Source: Synechococcus sp. WH 7805 (lineage in GTDB: Bacteria; Cyanobacteriota; Cyanobacteriia; PCC-6307; Cyanobiaceae). From it: DNA of 64,000 bases. The translations under genes and the position numbers were made by a program. Below are positions 1 through 8,357 of the stretch, in pieces. The notes below the pieces were generated by a model. It saw only the letters and a list, made by a program, of their open reading frames with translations. It ran no database searches and was not told the origin of the DNA. Every line of letters begins with the position of its first letter. Position 1 is the first letter of the stretch. The DNA lies in contig NZ_CH724168.1 in NCBI RefSeq assembly GCF_000153285.1, positions 1,269,008 to 1,333,007 of the forward strand, read 5' to 3'.

Positions 1-285
1 GGCGCTCAGCGGTGCCACGATCACCAAATCGGCCCATTCCGCGAGCTCGATGTGCAGAGGTCGCGAGCGGGACGGATCCCATTGATCAGCGTCCTGAAGA
101 CAGGAATGACGACTGAGACAAGCCAGAGCGACAGGACTGACAAGCTGGGCACCACTGCTGGTCACTAAGCAACGGACCTGCGCACCCTCCTTAACAAGAG
201 CACTCACCAGCAGTGGTGTCTTCACAGCGGCGATGCTTCCGCAGGCCGCAACAACCACTCGCCGTCCCTGCAGCAGCCCGTCCAT
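1..285 (-). CDS. coaBC: CoaBC (Dfp) flavoprotein, N-terminal part only; gene runs off the left edge
   Basis: The 95 codons visible start at an ATG on the minus strand and read as the flavin-binding N-terminus of phosphopantothenoylcysteine decarboxylase / phosphopantothenate-cysteine ligase. That enzyme carries out two steps of coenzyme A synthesis in the cytoplasm. The segment contains the family's opening beta strand and glycine turn (VVVAACGSIAAVKTP), a VRCLVTSSGAQLV stretch typical of the HFCD flavoprotein fold, and a later ADLVIVAPLSA strand. The ligase half is outside the window, so the two-domain form is assumed from the cyanobacterial family. A DUF2555 gene lies 3 bases upstream on the same strand, which suggests co-transcription. 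Confidence 0.85.
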   Translation of the reverse strand, partial: MDGLLQGRRVVVAACGSIAAVKTPLLVSALVKEGAQVRCLVTSSGAQLVSPVALACLSRHSCLQDADQWDPSRSRPLHIELAEWADLVIVAPLSA

Positions 286-288
286 CGG

Positions 289-534
289 TCAGTCCTCGTC
301 GAAGGGTTCCTGATCGATCAGGTGCACATAGGGACGCGTGAGCTCAGGGCGATGAATCGCCAGAGCACGAAGCAGGTGCCAGTCGCTAAGGCCCTCAAAC
401 GGGGTTGGGTAGTCGTCGTCTTCAAGACGACGGGCCAGGGAGGCCACCGAGGCTTCATCGAAGGAAGCCAGACGCTCCGGCGTGATCGTCATGCAGAGCG
501 TGGACGCTTCCTTCATTGTGCCTGGCGTCTTCAA
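289..534 (-). CDS. DUF2555 family protein, cyanobacterial, function unknown
   Basis: This 81-residue soluble acidic protein resembles DUF2555, a short family of cyanobacteria with no assigned role. The recognisable core is the run RRLEDDDYPTPFEGLSDWHL followed by a second helix with RPELTRPYVHLID. The stop codon is 3 bases before the coaBC start, so the two genes probably share a transcript. Three in-frame ATGs are possible (534, 516, 492); the conserved part begins near the third (MTITPERL), so the true protein may be about 67 residues. Recognition is from memory of the family. Confidence 0.75.
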   Translation of the reverse strand: MKTPGTMKEASTLCMTITPERLASFDEASVASLARRLEDDDYPTPFEGLSDWHLLRALAIHRPELTRPYVHLIDQEPFDED

Positions 535-562
535 CGAAAGACAGACGCTAGGTTTCGGTTAA

Positions 563-635
563 GGGGGGTTAGCTCAGCTGGTAGAGCGCTGCGATCGCAC
601 CGCAGAGGTCAGGGGTTCGAATCCCCTATCCTCCA
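563..635 (+). tRNA. tRNA-Ala (anticodon CGC)
   Basis: A full cloverleaf can be drawn: a 7-bp acceptor stem (563-569 with 628-634), D stem 572-575/584-587, anticodon stem 589-593/601-605 with loop ATCGCAC and anticodon CGC at 596-598, and T stem 611-615/623-627 with loop TTCGAAT. Position 3:70 is G:U, the alanine identity pair. The discriminator is A635; CCA is not encoded. The last base coincides with the A of a downstream ATG. Confidence 0.95.
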
Positions 636-649
636 TGAGTCATTCTAGA

Positions 650-823
650 ATGGACGTTATGAATTGGACGTCCGACGCCGAAGAAGCGCTTCGCGAAGTT
701 CCCTTCTTTGTTCGTCCAGCGGTCCGTCGCAGGATCGAATCAATAGCAATTGAGCAGAAGCGTGATCTGATCGACAGCACGTTCTACGGAGAGGCGAGAT
801 CCCAGTTCGCCCGCCGTTCGTGA
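650..823 (+). CDS. Standalone PCP_red-domain protein (protochlorophyllide reductase C-terminal-like)
   Basis: The product of about 57 residues consists almost entirely of the small helical domain otherwise found at the C-terminus of the light-independent protochlorophyllide reductase subunit ChlB (PCP_red family). The signature is WTSDAEEALREVPFFVR, then a conserved acidic helix, then a short helix ending in YGEARSQF. The family suggests a link to chlorophyll synthesis, but a catalytic role for the isolated domain is not known to me. ATGs exist at 635, 650 and 659; the one at 635 is the last base of the upstream tRNA-Ala, so 650 or 659 is preferred. The stop overlaps the next ATG (TGATG). Confidence 0.7.
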   Translation: MDVMNWTSDAEEALREVPFFVRPAVRRRIESIAIEQKRDLIDSTFYGEARSQFARRS

Positions 824-972
824 TGAATCTTCGGATGGTCACACGCCGAAGCTTTCGACCGCTTCTCATGACCGTTCTGGGATGTGCCGTGTTCGCTTCA
901 ATTCCGGTGCGCCCGTCCGCACTGCTGACTTACCTGCTGATTCTCATGGCCGGCGGCCTGGCCCGCCGCTGA
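823..972 (+). CDS. Possible 49-residue hydrophobic peptide, coupled to the PCP_red gene
   Basis: An ATG at 823 overlaps the preceding stop as TGATG, the usual arrangement for translational coupling. The 49-codon frame encodes a basic N-terminus (MNLRMVTRRSFRPLLM), a hydrophobic stretch with VLGCAVFASIPV, then a second one with LLTYLLILMAGGLA, ending in two arginines. Together these look like a small membrane peptide with one or two spans. I recognise no family. The support is the start overlap and the hydrophobic pattern only. Confidence 0.4.
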   Translation: MNLRMVTRRSFRPLLMTVLGCAVFASIPVRPSALLTYLLILMAGGLARR

Positions 973-1038
973 AGACACCCCAAGAATGCAGTGCTGCGGG
1001 GTCATGCGGTAAAAGAGACGTTGAGAAGATCTCGGTAA

Positions 1039-1239
1039 ATGTCTCAGTCAAAACGCGAACAGGTGGTGAGTCATCTGCGTTATATCCGTCAGGAATTGCG
1101 CGAAATGCACCAAGGCGTCATGGAAGACGGCCTCCTACCAGAAGCCGGCGAAGTGCGTGGTGTGATGGCGCAGATGGAAGCCCTGCTTGAACTGCTCGAA
1201 GGCAAGAGCTCTCGCAAGGCCAAAGCTGAATCCGACTGA
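1039..1239 (+). CDS. Small conserved-looking helical protein, function unknown
   Basis: A 66-residue frame encodes a soluble, charged, probably all-helical protein with a basic C-terminal tail (GKSSRKAKAESD). The middle shows regular spacing of hydrophobic residues (LRYIRQELREM, VMAQMEALLELLE) that would suit a helical hairpin. I recognise no family. It is followed 65 bases later by a strong terminator hairpin, which supports a real transcription unit. No membrane segment or signal peptide is visible. Confidence 0.55.
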   Translation: MSQSKREQVVSHLRYIRQELREMHQGVMEDGLLPEAGEVRGVMAQMEALLELLEGKSSRKAKAESD

Positions 1240-1288
1240 TTTCGACGGCCCTCTTGCCAAATTGCGAGGAACAAGCTTTCCTTCGCCA

Positions 1289-1419
1289 GTCCCCATCATC
1301 CGACCCAGGCCGTGCCTGGGTTTTTTATTTTCAGTCCAAGATGTAGCGCTTGATAAAGGCAAAAGCACTAGGAATGGTGTAAACATCGTTCGGCAGGGTC
1401 TGGGTCGGGTGATGGGGAT
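1289..1419. repeat. 23-bp inverted repeat with 81-base spacer, upstream of ycf20
   Basis: Bases 1289-1311 pair with 1397-1419 along their whole length as RNA, with three G-U wobbles and no mismatch. The left arm contains the 5' arm of the terminator at 1304-1326, so the two hairpins exclude each other. The right arm lies 43 bases before the ycf20 start. Its function is unknown; it could be a leader structure, a remnant of a duplicated inverted terminator, or a small RNA scaffold. Confidence 0.65.
1304..1326 (+). terminator. Rho-independent terminator after the 66-residue gene
   Basis: A 7-bp perfect stem (CCCAGGC / GCCTGGG) with a 3-base loop is followed directly by six T at 1321-1326. It lies 65 bases after the stop of the small gene on the plus strand. 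Its left arm is also half of a longer inverted repeat described separately. Confidence 0.85.
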
Positions 1420-1461
1420 CACCAGTGCACCTCCCTGCCTCTTCTCTGAGCGGCTTCCCTC

Positions 1462-1803
1462 ATGACCGCCCGTCTTCAGTCAACCCAGCTTCAACAAAGC
1501 CTTGGAGAAGCCTCGACTCGGCTCGACCGTTGGGCGAAGAATCCCTGGCGTCGTGCCTCCCTCCTCCTGATCGCCCTGACGGGAAGCTTCATGCTCGGAA
1601 ACGGTATTCCTGCCATTTCCGGTTCCCTCAATCTGATGGATCCGCTGGCATCCATGTTGAGCGTTGGGGTTCTAGAGGTGATGGTGCGCGTGAGGCGTCA
1701 CTGGGCCAGGGATCACAACAATCATCTGGGCCGTCAGCTTCTGGACATGATCCGTATCGGTCTGTTGTATGGGCTCCTGCTGGAGGGTTTCAAGCTTCTC
1801 TGA
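1462..1803 (+). CDS. ycf20: Ycf20-like DUF565 membrane protein
   Basis: This 113-residue protein matches the cyanobacterial and plastid Ycf20/DUF565 family. An N-terminal soluble helix is followed by hydrophobic spans around residues 33-60 (LLLIALTGSFMLGNGIPAISG) and 95-113 (GLLYGLLLEGFKLL), with a charged VRRHWARDH loop between them. In algae and plants Ycf20-like proteins have been linked to photoprotective energy dissipation; the cyanobacterial role is not settled. The gene is preceded by the unusual inverted repeat and followed 80 bases later by a type II NADH dehydrogenase on the same strand. Confidence 0.8.
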   Translation: MTARLQSTQLQQSLGEASTRLDRWAKNPWRRASLLLIALTGSFMLGNGIPAISGSLNLMDPLASMLSVGVLEVMVRVRRHWARDHNNHLGRQLLDMIRIGLLYGLLLEGFKLL

Positions 1804-1883
1804 CGCTCCTGACTGCACTGCAGAGCACGGACAAAACTTCTGTCGATTCATACCCTACGGACAGACCTGCTGAAGTTCTGGCC

Positions 1884-3377
1884 ATGGCTGGTGAGCGTTT
1901 CTACCTCGAGCTTGAGCCCCCAGAGGAACGCCTTCGTCATGCCCCCCACGTGGTGATCGTTGGCGGTGGATTCGCTGGTGTCAGAGCCTGCAAAGCCTTG
2001 GCCAATGCCGACGTTCGCATCAGCCTGATCGACAAACGAAATTTCAACTTGTTTCAGCCACTTCTGTACCAGGTGGCCACTGGTCTGGTCTCCCGCGGCG
2101 ATGTAGCAACGCCTCTGCGACAAATGGTTGGACGCCAGCGCAATGTGCAGGTGCTGCTGGGTGAAGTAACCCAGATCAACCCTGAAGGCCAGCAGATCGT
2201 TTTCAACGGCAAGGCTTATGGCTACGACTATCTCGTTCTTGCCACCGGTTCAGGCAGCACATTCTTCGGGCATGAAAACTGGCGCACCTTTGCGCCACCG
2301 ATGAAGATCCTCGAACACGCTGAAGAGATCCGCCGCCGCCTGCTGATGGCGATGGAGCAAGCAGAGCAGACCCCTGACCCAGAAGCGCGTCGATTCCTTC
2401 AAACGGTCGTGATTGTGGGCGGCGGACCCACAGGCTGCGAAATGGCGGGCGCCACTTCTGAATTGATGCGCAATGCCATGCGCCGTGAGTTCCGCCAGCT
2501 CAACCCATCAGATACCCGCATCGTTCTGGTGGATCCGGGCGATCGTGTTTTGAGGGCCATGCCGGAGTCGCTATCTCAAGCTGCCCAGGAAACCCTTGAG
2601 GCCCTTGGCGTGGAAATGCTCTTCAAGGGGCGGGTGCAGACAATGCAGCCCGGCGAGGTGACCGTGGGCACTCCCGATGGAGACCGACGCCTTCAGGCCG
2701 CCACTGTGATCTGGACAGCCGGTGTCCGCCCTTCCCATCTCGGGAAGAAACTGGCTGACGCCATCGGCTGCGAAACCGACAGGAGCGGACGCGTGATCGT
2801 GGCACCGGACTTCTCGGTGCCAGGCCACCCGGAAATCCGCGTGGTCGGGGACCTCTGCTCCTACAAGCACACCCGGGACGGCAATCCTCTGCCTGGAATG
2901 GCGGGACCCGCCACCCAGGCCGGCGGCTTCGTGGGCAAAGACATTGCCGCCGTGGTGAGTGGACGATCACGTCCAACGTTCAGCTGGTTTGACTTCGGCA
3001 GCATGGCCGTGCTCGACCGGGTGGACGCTGTCGCCGATCTGCGCGGTTTCAAGTTCAAAGGGGGCATCGGTTGGCTGCTCTGGGCTGCCGCCCACCTCGC
3101 CTTCATGCCCGATCGGGAAAACCGCTACACCTTGCTGATCAAATGGATCTTTGCAGTGGTGTCGCAGTCGAGAGCATCGATGCTGCTCACGGGGATGCCC
3201 AGTCAGCACATGGGACTGGATGCCCCAGATGCTGCATTTCCAATGCAGTCTGGCTCCGGCCCCTCGATCGCCGAACCCGGTGCTGCACTAAGGGCCGCAA
3301 TGGATTACTACTCCAATCAGGTGTCTGGGCTGCCCACTCAGAGCGGAAGCGGAGACTCAGCAGCCGCCATCAAATAA
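1884..3377 (+). CDS. ndbB: Type II NAD(P)H dehydrogenase (NDH-2), FAD-dependent
   Basis: The 497-residue flavoprotein has two dinucleotide-binding folds: [13 protein letters not shown] near residues 24-35 (FAD) and [15 protein letters not shown] near 178-192 (NAD(P)H). NDH-2 enzymes pass electrons from NADH or NADPH to plastoquinone without pumping protons. The motif [12 protein letters not shown] near the first fold and a C-terminal segment with [14 protein letters not shown], the likely membrane-contact region, are typical. The frame is open upstream to 1425, but that part overlaps ycf20 and does not resemble the family; the ATG at 1884 gives the normal length. The 3' end overlaps convergent pyrB by 40 bases. 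The gene symbol is by similarity; paralogue assignment (ndbA/B/C) is uncertain. Confidence 0.85.
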   Translation: MAGERFYLELEPPEERLRHAPHVVIVGGGFAGVRACKALANADVRISLIDKRNFNLFQPLLYQVATGLVSRGDVATPLRQMVGRQRNVQVLLGEVTQINPEGQQIVFNGKAYGYDYLVLATGSGSTFFGHENWRTFAPPMKILEHAEEIRRRLLMAMEQAEQTPDPEARRFLQTVVIVGGGPTGCEMAGATSELMRNAMRREFRQLNPSDTRIVLVDPGDRVLRAMPESLSQAAQETLEALGVEMLFKGRVQTMQPGEVTVGTPDGDRRLQAATVIWTAGVRPSHLGKKLADAIGCETDRSGRVIVAPDFSVPGHPEIRVVGDLCSYKHTRDGNPLPGMAGPATQAGGFVGKDIAAVVSGRSRPTFSWFDFGSMAVLDRVDAVADLRGFKFKGGIGWLLWAAAHLAFMPDRENRYTLLIKWIFAVVSQSRASMLLTGMPSQHMGLDAPDAAFPMQSGSGPSIAEPGAALRAAMDYYSNQVSGLPTQSGSGDSAAAIK

Positions 3378-4366
3378 AGCAGCGCCATGCGGATCGGGAT
3401 GCCGTTGCGCACCTGATCCTCCACGCGATTGGCGCTCAGATCATCGAGAAGGGCACCGCTCATCTCCACACCCCGGTTCACCGGGCCAGGGTGAAGCACG
3501 GGAATCGCAACCTGGCAGGCCTGTAGCCGCTCATGGCTGAGCCCGAAGTCGCGGTGATAGCGATCCAGACTGGTGAGCATGTGCTGACGCATGCGCTCCT
3601 TCTGCAAACGCAAGGTCATCACCGCATCGGCTCCGGCCAGCGCATCATCAAGGTTGCGCACCACGGTCAACGAGCCCCGATCGGCAACGGGGTCTGTGGC
3701 TTGTCCCGGCGGCGGCTGGGCCACGAACTGCGCAAAGGCCTCAGGCACCAGGCTTGGCGGACCGCAGAGAATCACATCCGCGCCACAGGCGGTGAGGGCC
3801 CAGAGATTGGAGCGCGCCACCCGGGAGTGGAGAACATCGCCCACGATCACAATGCGGCGTCCGCGCAGAGCCTCCGGCAACGGGTGACTGGGGTTGAAAT
3901 GCTGCGCCAGGGTGTAGAGATCGAGCAGCCCCTGGCTTGGATGGCTGTGCAGGCCATCGCCGCCATTGAGCACCACGGTGCGCTCACCCGTGCGTTCGAG
4001 GGCTTCGGCCAACTGCCTGGGCACGCCTGTGCAGCGGTGTCGCACCACCAGCACATCCGCGCCCATGGCCACATACGTGCGTGCTGTGTCGAGCAGGGAC
4101 TCTCCCTTGCTGAGCGAGCTGCTGGAAGGCGAGAAGCTGGAGACGTCGGCAGACAACCGCTTAGCCGCCAGCTCAAAGCTGCTGCGGGTGCGGGTGCTTG
4201 GTTCGAAGAAGAGTGTGGCCACCAGCCGCCCCTGAAGCGCCGGCAGCCTCCGCGCGCCAGTGACCGGCATTGCGCTGAACCGATGAGCCAGCTCCAGAAC
4301 AGCCGCGTAATCCTCCCTGGAGAAGGTGGAGAGATCGAGGATGTGGCGGTGGGTCCACGCGCTCAA
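3338..4366 (-). CDS. pyrB: Aspartate carbamoyltransferase catalytic subunit
   Basis: The 342-residue protein catalyses condensation of carbamoyl phosphate and aspartate, the first committed step of pyrimidine synthesis. Visible signatures are [13 protein letters not shown] (carbamoyl phosphate binding), [12 protein letters not shown], and near the end [11 protein letters not shown]. It is slightly longer than the usual roughly 310 residues because of a loop around [17 protein letters not shown]. The start ATG overlaps the stop of the upstream glycosylase gene by 4 bases, so the two are probably one operon. pyrE, another enzyme of the pathway, is at the far right of the window. Confidence 0.95.
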   Translation of the reverse strand: MSAWTHRHILDLSTFSREDYAAVLELAHRFSAMPVTGARRLPALQGRLVATLFFEPSTRTRSSFELAAKRLSADVSSFSPSSSSLSKGESLLDTARTYVAMGADVLVVRHRCTGVPRQLAEALERTGERTVVLNGGDGLHSHPSQGLLDLYTLAQHFNPSHPLPEALRGRRIVIVGDVLHSRVARSNLWALTACGADVILCGPPSLVPEAFAQFVAQPPPGQATDPVADRGSLTVVRNLDDALAGADAVMTLRLQKERMRQHMLTSLDRYHRDFGLSHERLQACQVAIPVLHPGPVNRGVEMSGALLDDLSANRVEDQVRNGIPIRMALLYLMAAAESPLPL

Positions 4367-5040
4367 CTGGGCGTCCGCTCACTCTCTTTAACTTTAAAGG
4401 GAGGTGATCCATTCGCACAGGATGCACTGGGTTTGTAGGCATCCTCCAGCTGCGGCTTTCGGTCTCCCTTGGCCCTTTTGCTCACGCTGCGACTCGCCTG
4501 GAGATACCAGCGCCACGGCAGCTCCTGGCCTCTGGCAATTCCAATGCGGGTGGTCGTGAACAGCGCTGGCTCCCGCAGATTTGAAGGACGCGGGGCGATC
4601 CAGAGATCCTTCCCAGTGCAGGCTGCACAACCATCCATCTGCCGATCAATCCCGAAGCGACGGGCCAGCAGCCCGGGTCCCGCTGCCACACGCTCTGGCT
4701 CACCAGGCAGCGCCACGGCCCTGAGCAACACACCATTGGCCCAGTCCGCCCGATCGGTAACCACATTCACGCAGTGGTGAATGCCGTAGCTCACATACAC
4801 ATAGAAGCGACCTGGCTCACCAAAGAGCGTTTCGTTTTGAGGGCTCCTGCGCCGATAGCCATGACAGGCAGGCTCCTCCTGGGAATACGCCTCCGTTTCC
4901 ACAATCACGCCCCAAAGCAGGCTGCCGTCCTCTTGGCGTTTCACCAACCTGCAGCCAATCAGGTGGGGGCCCACCTCCTCGGCAGAGCGGGAGAAAAAGG
5001 ATGGGGGCAGAGGAGAGAAGTCAAACAAGGCGATGACCAT
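4363..5040 (-). CDS. 3-methyladenine (alkylpurine) DNA glycosylase, AAG/MPG family
   Basis: The 225-residue protein matches the eukaryotic-type alkyladenine glycosylase family, which flips out and excises alkylated or deaminated purines. Evidence is the N-terminal [18 protein letters not shown], the catalytic glutamate motif [17 protein letters not shown], then [17 protein letters not shown] and the [12 protein letters not shown] strand. The frame is open further upstream to 5250, but family similarity begins just after the ATG at 5040, so that start was chosen. The gene shares a 4-base overlap with pyrB downstream. About 25 C-terminal residues are polar and outside the usual domain. Confidence 0.88.
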   Translation of the reverse strand: MVIALFDFSPLPPSFFSRSAEEVGPHLIGCRLVKRQEDGSLLWGVIVETEAYSQEEPACHGYRRRSPQNETLFGEPGRFYVYVSYGIHHCVNVVTDRADWANGVLLRAVALPGEPERVAAGPGLLARRFGIDRQMDGCAACTGKDLWIAPRPSNLREPALFTTTRIGIARGQELPWRWYLQASRSVSKRAKGDRKPQLEDAYKPSASCANGSPPFKVKESERTPS

Positions 5041-5116
5041 CCCTCCATCGGATCGTTTCCAGTCTTCTGGAGTGGTGACAGGAGAGCAAACTGCCGCCAG
5101 GCTGCAATCAATCCCA

Positions 5117-5899
5117 ATGCTCGCAGCGATGGACGCCTCAATCCAGGCACGCCGCGACTTTGTCTTTCTGGTTCTGGCGGGGCTGTTTCTCGGCACCTTG
5201 GGGATGCTCAACATCCTCGGGCTCACTCGCTTCCTCGAACTGGGACACATCGGGTCGTGGCCGATCGTGGTGGCCGTTGGCGCCTTGCCCTATCCGATCA
5301 CATTTCTGTGCACGGATCTGATCAGTGAGTTGTGGGGTGAGAAGAGAGCCGGCCAGGTGGTGTGGGTTGGTCTGCTTCTCAACGGCTGGGTCGTGCTGAT
5401 CCTCTGGCTGGGCGGCTTGCTCCCCGGTGTTGAAGGAGCCCCGGATTCCACATTCTTTGAAATCCAGAGGCTGGCCTTTGGCTCGGTGTTCGCCTCCATG
5501 GCGGCATATCTCACTGCACAGTTCGTGGACGTGCGCCTCTTCCACTTCTGGAAACAGTTCAGCGGTGGACGGGCGCTCTGGCTGCGCAACAACGGCTCAA
5601 CACTGGTGAGTCAGCTGGTGGATACCAGCGCTGTGGTGCTGATCAGCCACTACGCCTCCGGCGTTCTGCCCGTTCGCCCCGGTGAACCCGTGGCTCCGCA
5701 GCTGGTGTCGTTCATCGCCAGTGGGTACCTCTTTAAGGCCATGGCCGCACTGATCGACACCATGCCTTTCATCTGGCTCACCGGCTGGCTGCGCCAGTGG
5801 TTGGCCGTGCCTCGCACGGGCAGTGAGATCGGCGGAGATCACGATCCCACCATGCAGGGCATGACACCTCGCTCATCCCTGGCAGGCTTACAGAAATAA
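5117..5899 (+). CDS. Queuosine-precursor transporter-like membrane protein (VUT/YhhQ family)
   Basis: About 260 residues with roughly six membrane spans match the VUT family (YhhQ/COG1738), whose studied members import queuosine precursors such as preQ0 and preQ1. Family hallmarks are [17 protein letters not shown] in the first span, the [19 protein letters not shown] motif, and [13 protein letters not shown] with conserved polar residues inside a span. ATGs at 5033, 5117 and 5129 are possible; the first overlaps the divergent glycosylase start, so 5117 is preferred. tgt, which inserts the queuosine base into tRNA, is at 54462, consistent with that role. The exact substrate is inferred. Confidence 0.85.
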   Translation: MLAAMDASIQARRDFVFLVLAGLFLGTLGMLNILGLTRFLELGHIGSWPIVVAVGALPYPITFLCTDLISELWGEKRAGQVVWVGLLLNGWVVLILWLGGLLPGVEGAPDSTFFEIQRLAFGSVFASMAAYLTAQFVDVRLFHFWKQFSGGRALWLRNNGSTLVSQLVDTSAVVLISHYASGVLPVRPGEPVAPQLVSFIASGYLFKAMAALIDTMPFIWLTGWLRQWLAVPRTGSEIGGDHDPTMQGMTPRSSLAGLQK

Positions 5900-5909
5900 A
5901 TGTGATCAG

Positions 5910-6053
5910 ATGGACGCCGCCCTCTCCGGATTCAACCTGGGCACGGTTCTGCTTTTTGGCAGTGGTTTGTTCGTGCTGGCCACGCTCTTCTTCGGAACGA
6001 GAGGTGGCTACTACAACACCGATCAATACGACGGCAACGGCACCGCCCACTGA
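5910..6053 (+). CDS. 47-residue single-span membrane protein, unknown
   Basis: An ATG 10 bases after the transporter stop opens a 47-codon frame: a short polar start (MDAALSGFNLG), one clear membrane span (TVLLFGSGLFVLATLFFG), then a polar tail with RGGYYNTDQYDGNG. Size and layout resemble the small subunits of photosynthetic and NDH-1 complexes, but I cannot match it to a named one. Good hydrophobicity, tight spacing to the upstream gene and a clean stop support it being real. Confidence 0.65.
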   Translation: MDAALSGFNLGTVLLFGSGLFVLATLFFGTRGGYYNTDQYDGNGTAH

Positions 6054-6085
6054 GCGCCAAGATCAACCTCAGTCGTTAGGAAGGC

Positions 6086-6874
6086 ATGAACCCATCGCTC
6101 CCCGGCCCGGCGGACAGTACCGATGCCATTCGCCTGGCTCTGCAGAGCTGGCCGGACGTGGATCGCTACCTACAGACCTGCAAGGGCGTGATCATCCCCC
6201 TGGGTTCCACAGAGCAGCATGGGCCCACCGGCGCCATCGGCACCGATGCTCTCACCGCTGAAGCAGTGGCTCTCGAACTGGGACGACGCAGCGGTGTGTT
6301 GGTCACGCCGGTTCAAGCCTTCGGCATGGCTGAGCACCACCTCGGCTTTGCCGGCACCATGAGCCTTCAACCCGCCACGCTCCTGGCGGTGCTCCACGAT
6401 CTGGTGCTCTCTCTGGCCACCCATGGATTCGAGCGGATCCTGGTGGTGAATGGGCACGGAGGCAACATCGCCACCACAAGGGCCGCCTTTGCCCAGGCCT
6501 ACGGCACGGCTGCCAGCCGTGGCCTCGAGGTGGCCCCCAGGCTCCGCTGCAAGCTTTCCAACTGGTTCATGGCCGGGCCTGTGATGCGCCGCGCCAGGGA
6601 GCTCTACGGAGAGCGTGAAGGGCAACACGCCACCCCCAGCGAAATCGCCGTCACCTTGCATCTGCACCGCTGCCTGCAGGAGAAGCAACGCCCCCTGCCC
6701 GAAGCCGCAGCCTGCGGGGCCATTCATGGTCCGCAGGACTTCCGCCGCCGCCACCCCGATGGCCGCATGGGATCCGACCCCTATCTGGCCAAGCCTGAGC
6801 ATGGCCAGGAGCTGCTGAATACAGCCGCGGAGACGTTGCGCGAGGATCTCAGTACTTTCCTCACTGCCGAATGA
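6086..6874 (+). CDS. Creatininase-family amidohydrolase
   Basis: The 262-residue protein belongs to the creatininase superfamily of metal-dependent amidohydrolases. Metal and active-site motifs are visible in order: [20 protein letters not shown] near residues 33-52, [16 protein letters not shown] near 86-101 and LVVNGHGGN near 121-129. The substrate in cyanobacteria is not known to me; family members act on creatinine, formamidopyrimidine nucleotides or modified peptides. The stop overlaps the gatC start by 4 bases (ATGA), so they are co-transcribed and probably translationally coupled. Confidence 0.88.
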   Translation: MNPSLPGPADSTDAIRLALQSWPDVDRYLQTCKGVIIPLGSTEQHGPTGAIGTDALTAEAVALELGRRSGVLVTPVQAFGMAEHHLGFAGTMSLQPATLLAVLHDLVLSLATHGFERILVVNGHGGNIATTRAAFAQAYGTAASRGLEVAPRLRCKLSNWFMAGPVMRRARELYGEREGQHATPSEIAVTLHLHRCLQEKQRPLPEAAACGAIHGPQDFRRRHPDGRMGSDPYLAKPEHGQELLNTAAETLREDLSTFLTAE

Positions 6875-7164
6875 GCGACATCACGGCCGACGACGTGCGC
6901 AAGGTGGCCCATCTGGCCCGTCTCGATCTCCCTGAGGAGACCATCGCCACCTACACCGGTCAGCTGGAGAGAATCCTTGATTACGTCGACCAGCTGCAGG
7001 CCGTTGATACGGAAGGAGTGCCGGCAACCACCCGCGCCGTGGAAGTTGTCAACGTCACTCGTGAAGACACCGTCGAAGCGACCGAAGTGAGAGAAGCACT
7101 GCTGGATCAAGCCCCACTTCGGGAAGGGGACTTCTTCCGAGTCCCGAAGATCCTGGCCGATTAG
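6871..7164 (+). CDS. gatC: Aspartyl/glutamyl-tRNA amidotransferase subunit C
   Basis: The 97-residue protein is the small GatC subunit that stabilises the GatCAB amidotransferase, which converts Glu-tRNA(Gln) to Gln-tRNA(Gln). The diagnostic N-terminus [13 protein letters not shown] and the central [18 protein letters not shown] helix-loop match, and the C-terminus ends in the usual [11 protein letters not shown]. The start overlaps the creatininase-family gene by 4 bases. Its stop abuts the stop of convergent crtR with no gap. Confidence 0.95.
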   Translation: MSDITADDVRKVAHLARLDLPEETIATYTGQLERILDYVDQLQAVDTEGVPATTRAVEVVNVTREDTVEATEVREALLDQAPLREGDFFRVPKILAD

Positions 7165-8193
7165 TCAGTGTGAGTGCGGCCGGCGTGGCTGGGTTTTGAT
7201 GGCGATGCGGTCCACAAAACCCAGCCAGCTGCGCTGCAAAGCGCGGCCGGGAATAAAGCGGGCAGCTCTGCGCATTTTGCCTCTGCGGTGATTGTGACTG
7301 CGCACGCCCACAAGAATGTCGTAGAGGAAATTGGCACCATCAGCACGGGTCTCAAAAATCCCGAGACGTTGCGGTGAACCTTTGGCGTCCAGAAGGGGTT
7401 TGGTGGCCTCATAGGCAGGCTTGTACTCAAACCAAGGCACCGATGGCCAGAGATGGTGCACAAGGTGATAGTTCTGTCCCATGATCAGCCAGTTCATCAG
7501 CCTGCCTGGGTAGATCCGAGCATTCGTCCAGCGATTCCTGGACGTGAATGGACGATGGGGCAGGTAGTCAAAGAAGAGCCCGAGGGTGACGCCCACCATC
7601 AGGGCCGGTGCAAACCAGCAGTTGAAGATGAACGGCAGAAAATCAAAGGTGACCGCAGCGGCAACGATCGTGAAGAACACGGCACGCTCGAATCCCCACT
7701 GCATCAGCTCCCAGCGCTTCCAGAGTTTGCGCTGAAAGAAAAAGACCTCGTGATAAAAAAATCGTGGGGCGATCAGCCAGAGCGGGCCGAAGGTGCTCAC
7801 AATATGGTCCGGATCGTTCTTCGGATCGTTGACGTGGGCGTGGTGTTCGAGGTGCACCCGCGTGAAAACCGGAAAACTGAAACCCAGCAAGAGAGCCGAC
7901 CCATGGCCCATCAATTGGTTCACCCACGGCACGGGATGAGCCGATTTGTGGCAAGCGTCATGTACGACGGTTCCCTCAAGGTGCAGCGCCAGAAACCCCG
8001 TGATCAACATCACAGGCAACGGCCAACCGGCTGAAAACCAGCCCCAGATCGTGAGAGCAGCCAGGGCATAACCGCCCAAAAACAAGCCCACCGTGGGATT
8101 CCAGGCTGCGGGTGGATCAACGAACTGTTTCGGAACAGAACGCAAACGAACCTCCGCGGCCGGCATTTCAGGTTGGACGAAAGCCTGGGTCAT
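7165..8193 (-). CDS. crtR: Beta-carotene hydroxylase CrtR, membrane di-iron type
   Basis: The 342-residue protein is of the fatty-acid-desaturase superfamily and matches cyanobacterial CrtR, which adds 3-hydroxyl groups to beta-carotene to make zeaxanthin. The histidine boxes are visible: HDACHKSAH, then HLEHHAHVNDPKNDPDH, then NYHLVHHLWPSVPW, with hydrophobic spans between. The DYLPHRPF stretch before the last box is typical of CrtR rather than of lipid desaturases. A C-terminal tail of about 45 residues rich in arginine and histidine extends beyond the usual end. It is convergent with gatC without spacing. Confidence 0.9.
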   Translation of the reverse strand: MTQAFVQPEMPAAEVRLRSVPKQFVDPPAAWNPTVGLFLGGYALAALTIWGWFSAGWPLPVMLITGFLALHLEGTVVHDACHKSAHPVPWVNQLMGHGSALLLGFSFPVFTRVHLEHHAHVNDPKNDPDHIVSTFGPLWLIAPRFFYHEVFFFQRKLWKRWELMQWGFERAVFFTIVAAAVTFDFLPFIFNCWFAPALMVGVTLGLFFDYLPHRPFTSRNRWTNARIYPGRLMNWLIMGQNYHLVHHLWPSVPWFEYKPAYEATKPLLDAKGSPQRLGIFETRADGANFLYDILVGVRSHNHRRGKMRRAARFIPGRALQRSWLGFVDRIAIKTQPRRPHSH

Positions 8194-8246
8194 TCAGCGA
8201 AGGTGCGACAGCCGACTGCTACGAGCCACCAAATTAGGGAAAGGGA

Positions 8247-8328
8247 TGCCCACCGGGGGACTTGAACCCCCACGACCGAAGCCACTGGTACCTAAAACCA
8301 GCGCGTCTACCAATTCCGCCAGATGGGC
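8247..8328 (-). tRNA. tRNA-Leu (anticodon TAG)
   Basis: On the minus strand the 82-base sequence folds with acceptor GCCCATC paired to GGTGGGC and an A discriminator. It has the long variable arm of class II tRNAs and anticodon stem CTGGT/ACCAG around loop TTTAGGT, which gives anticodon TAG. The D-arm GGCGGAATTGGTAGACGCG is the usual leucine form. CCA is not encoded. Confidence 0.95.
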
Positions 8329-8357
8329 AAGGTTGCAATTTTAGGCAGCCACCCAGA

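Noticed and set aside
1425-1883. Upstream extension of the NDH-2 frame by about 150 codons
   Set aside because: It overlaps ycf20 in another frame and shows no flavoprotein similarity; the ATG at 1884 gives the normal NDH-2 length.
3533-4438. 301-codon open frame antisense to pyrB
   Set aside because: Low-complexity His/Arg/Ala composition typical of the reverse of a high-GC gene, with no family; pyrB motifs are on the other strand.
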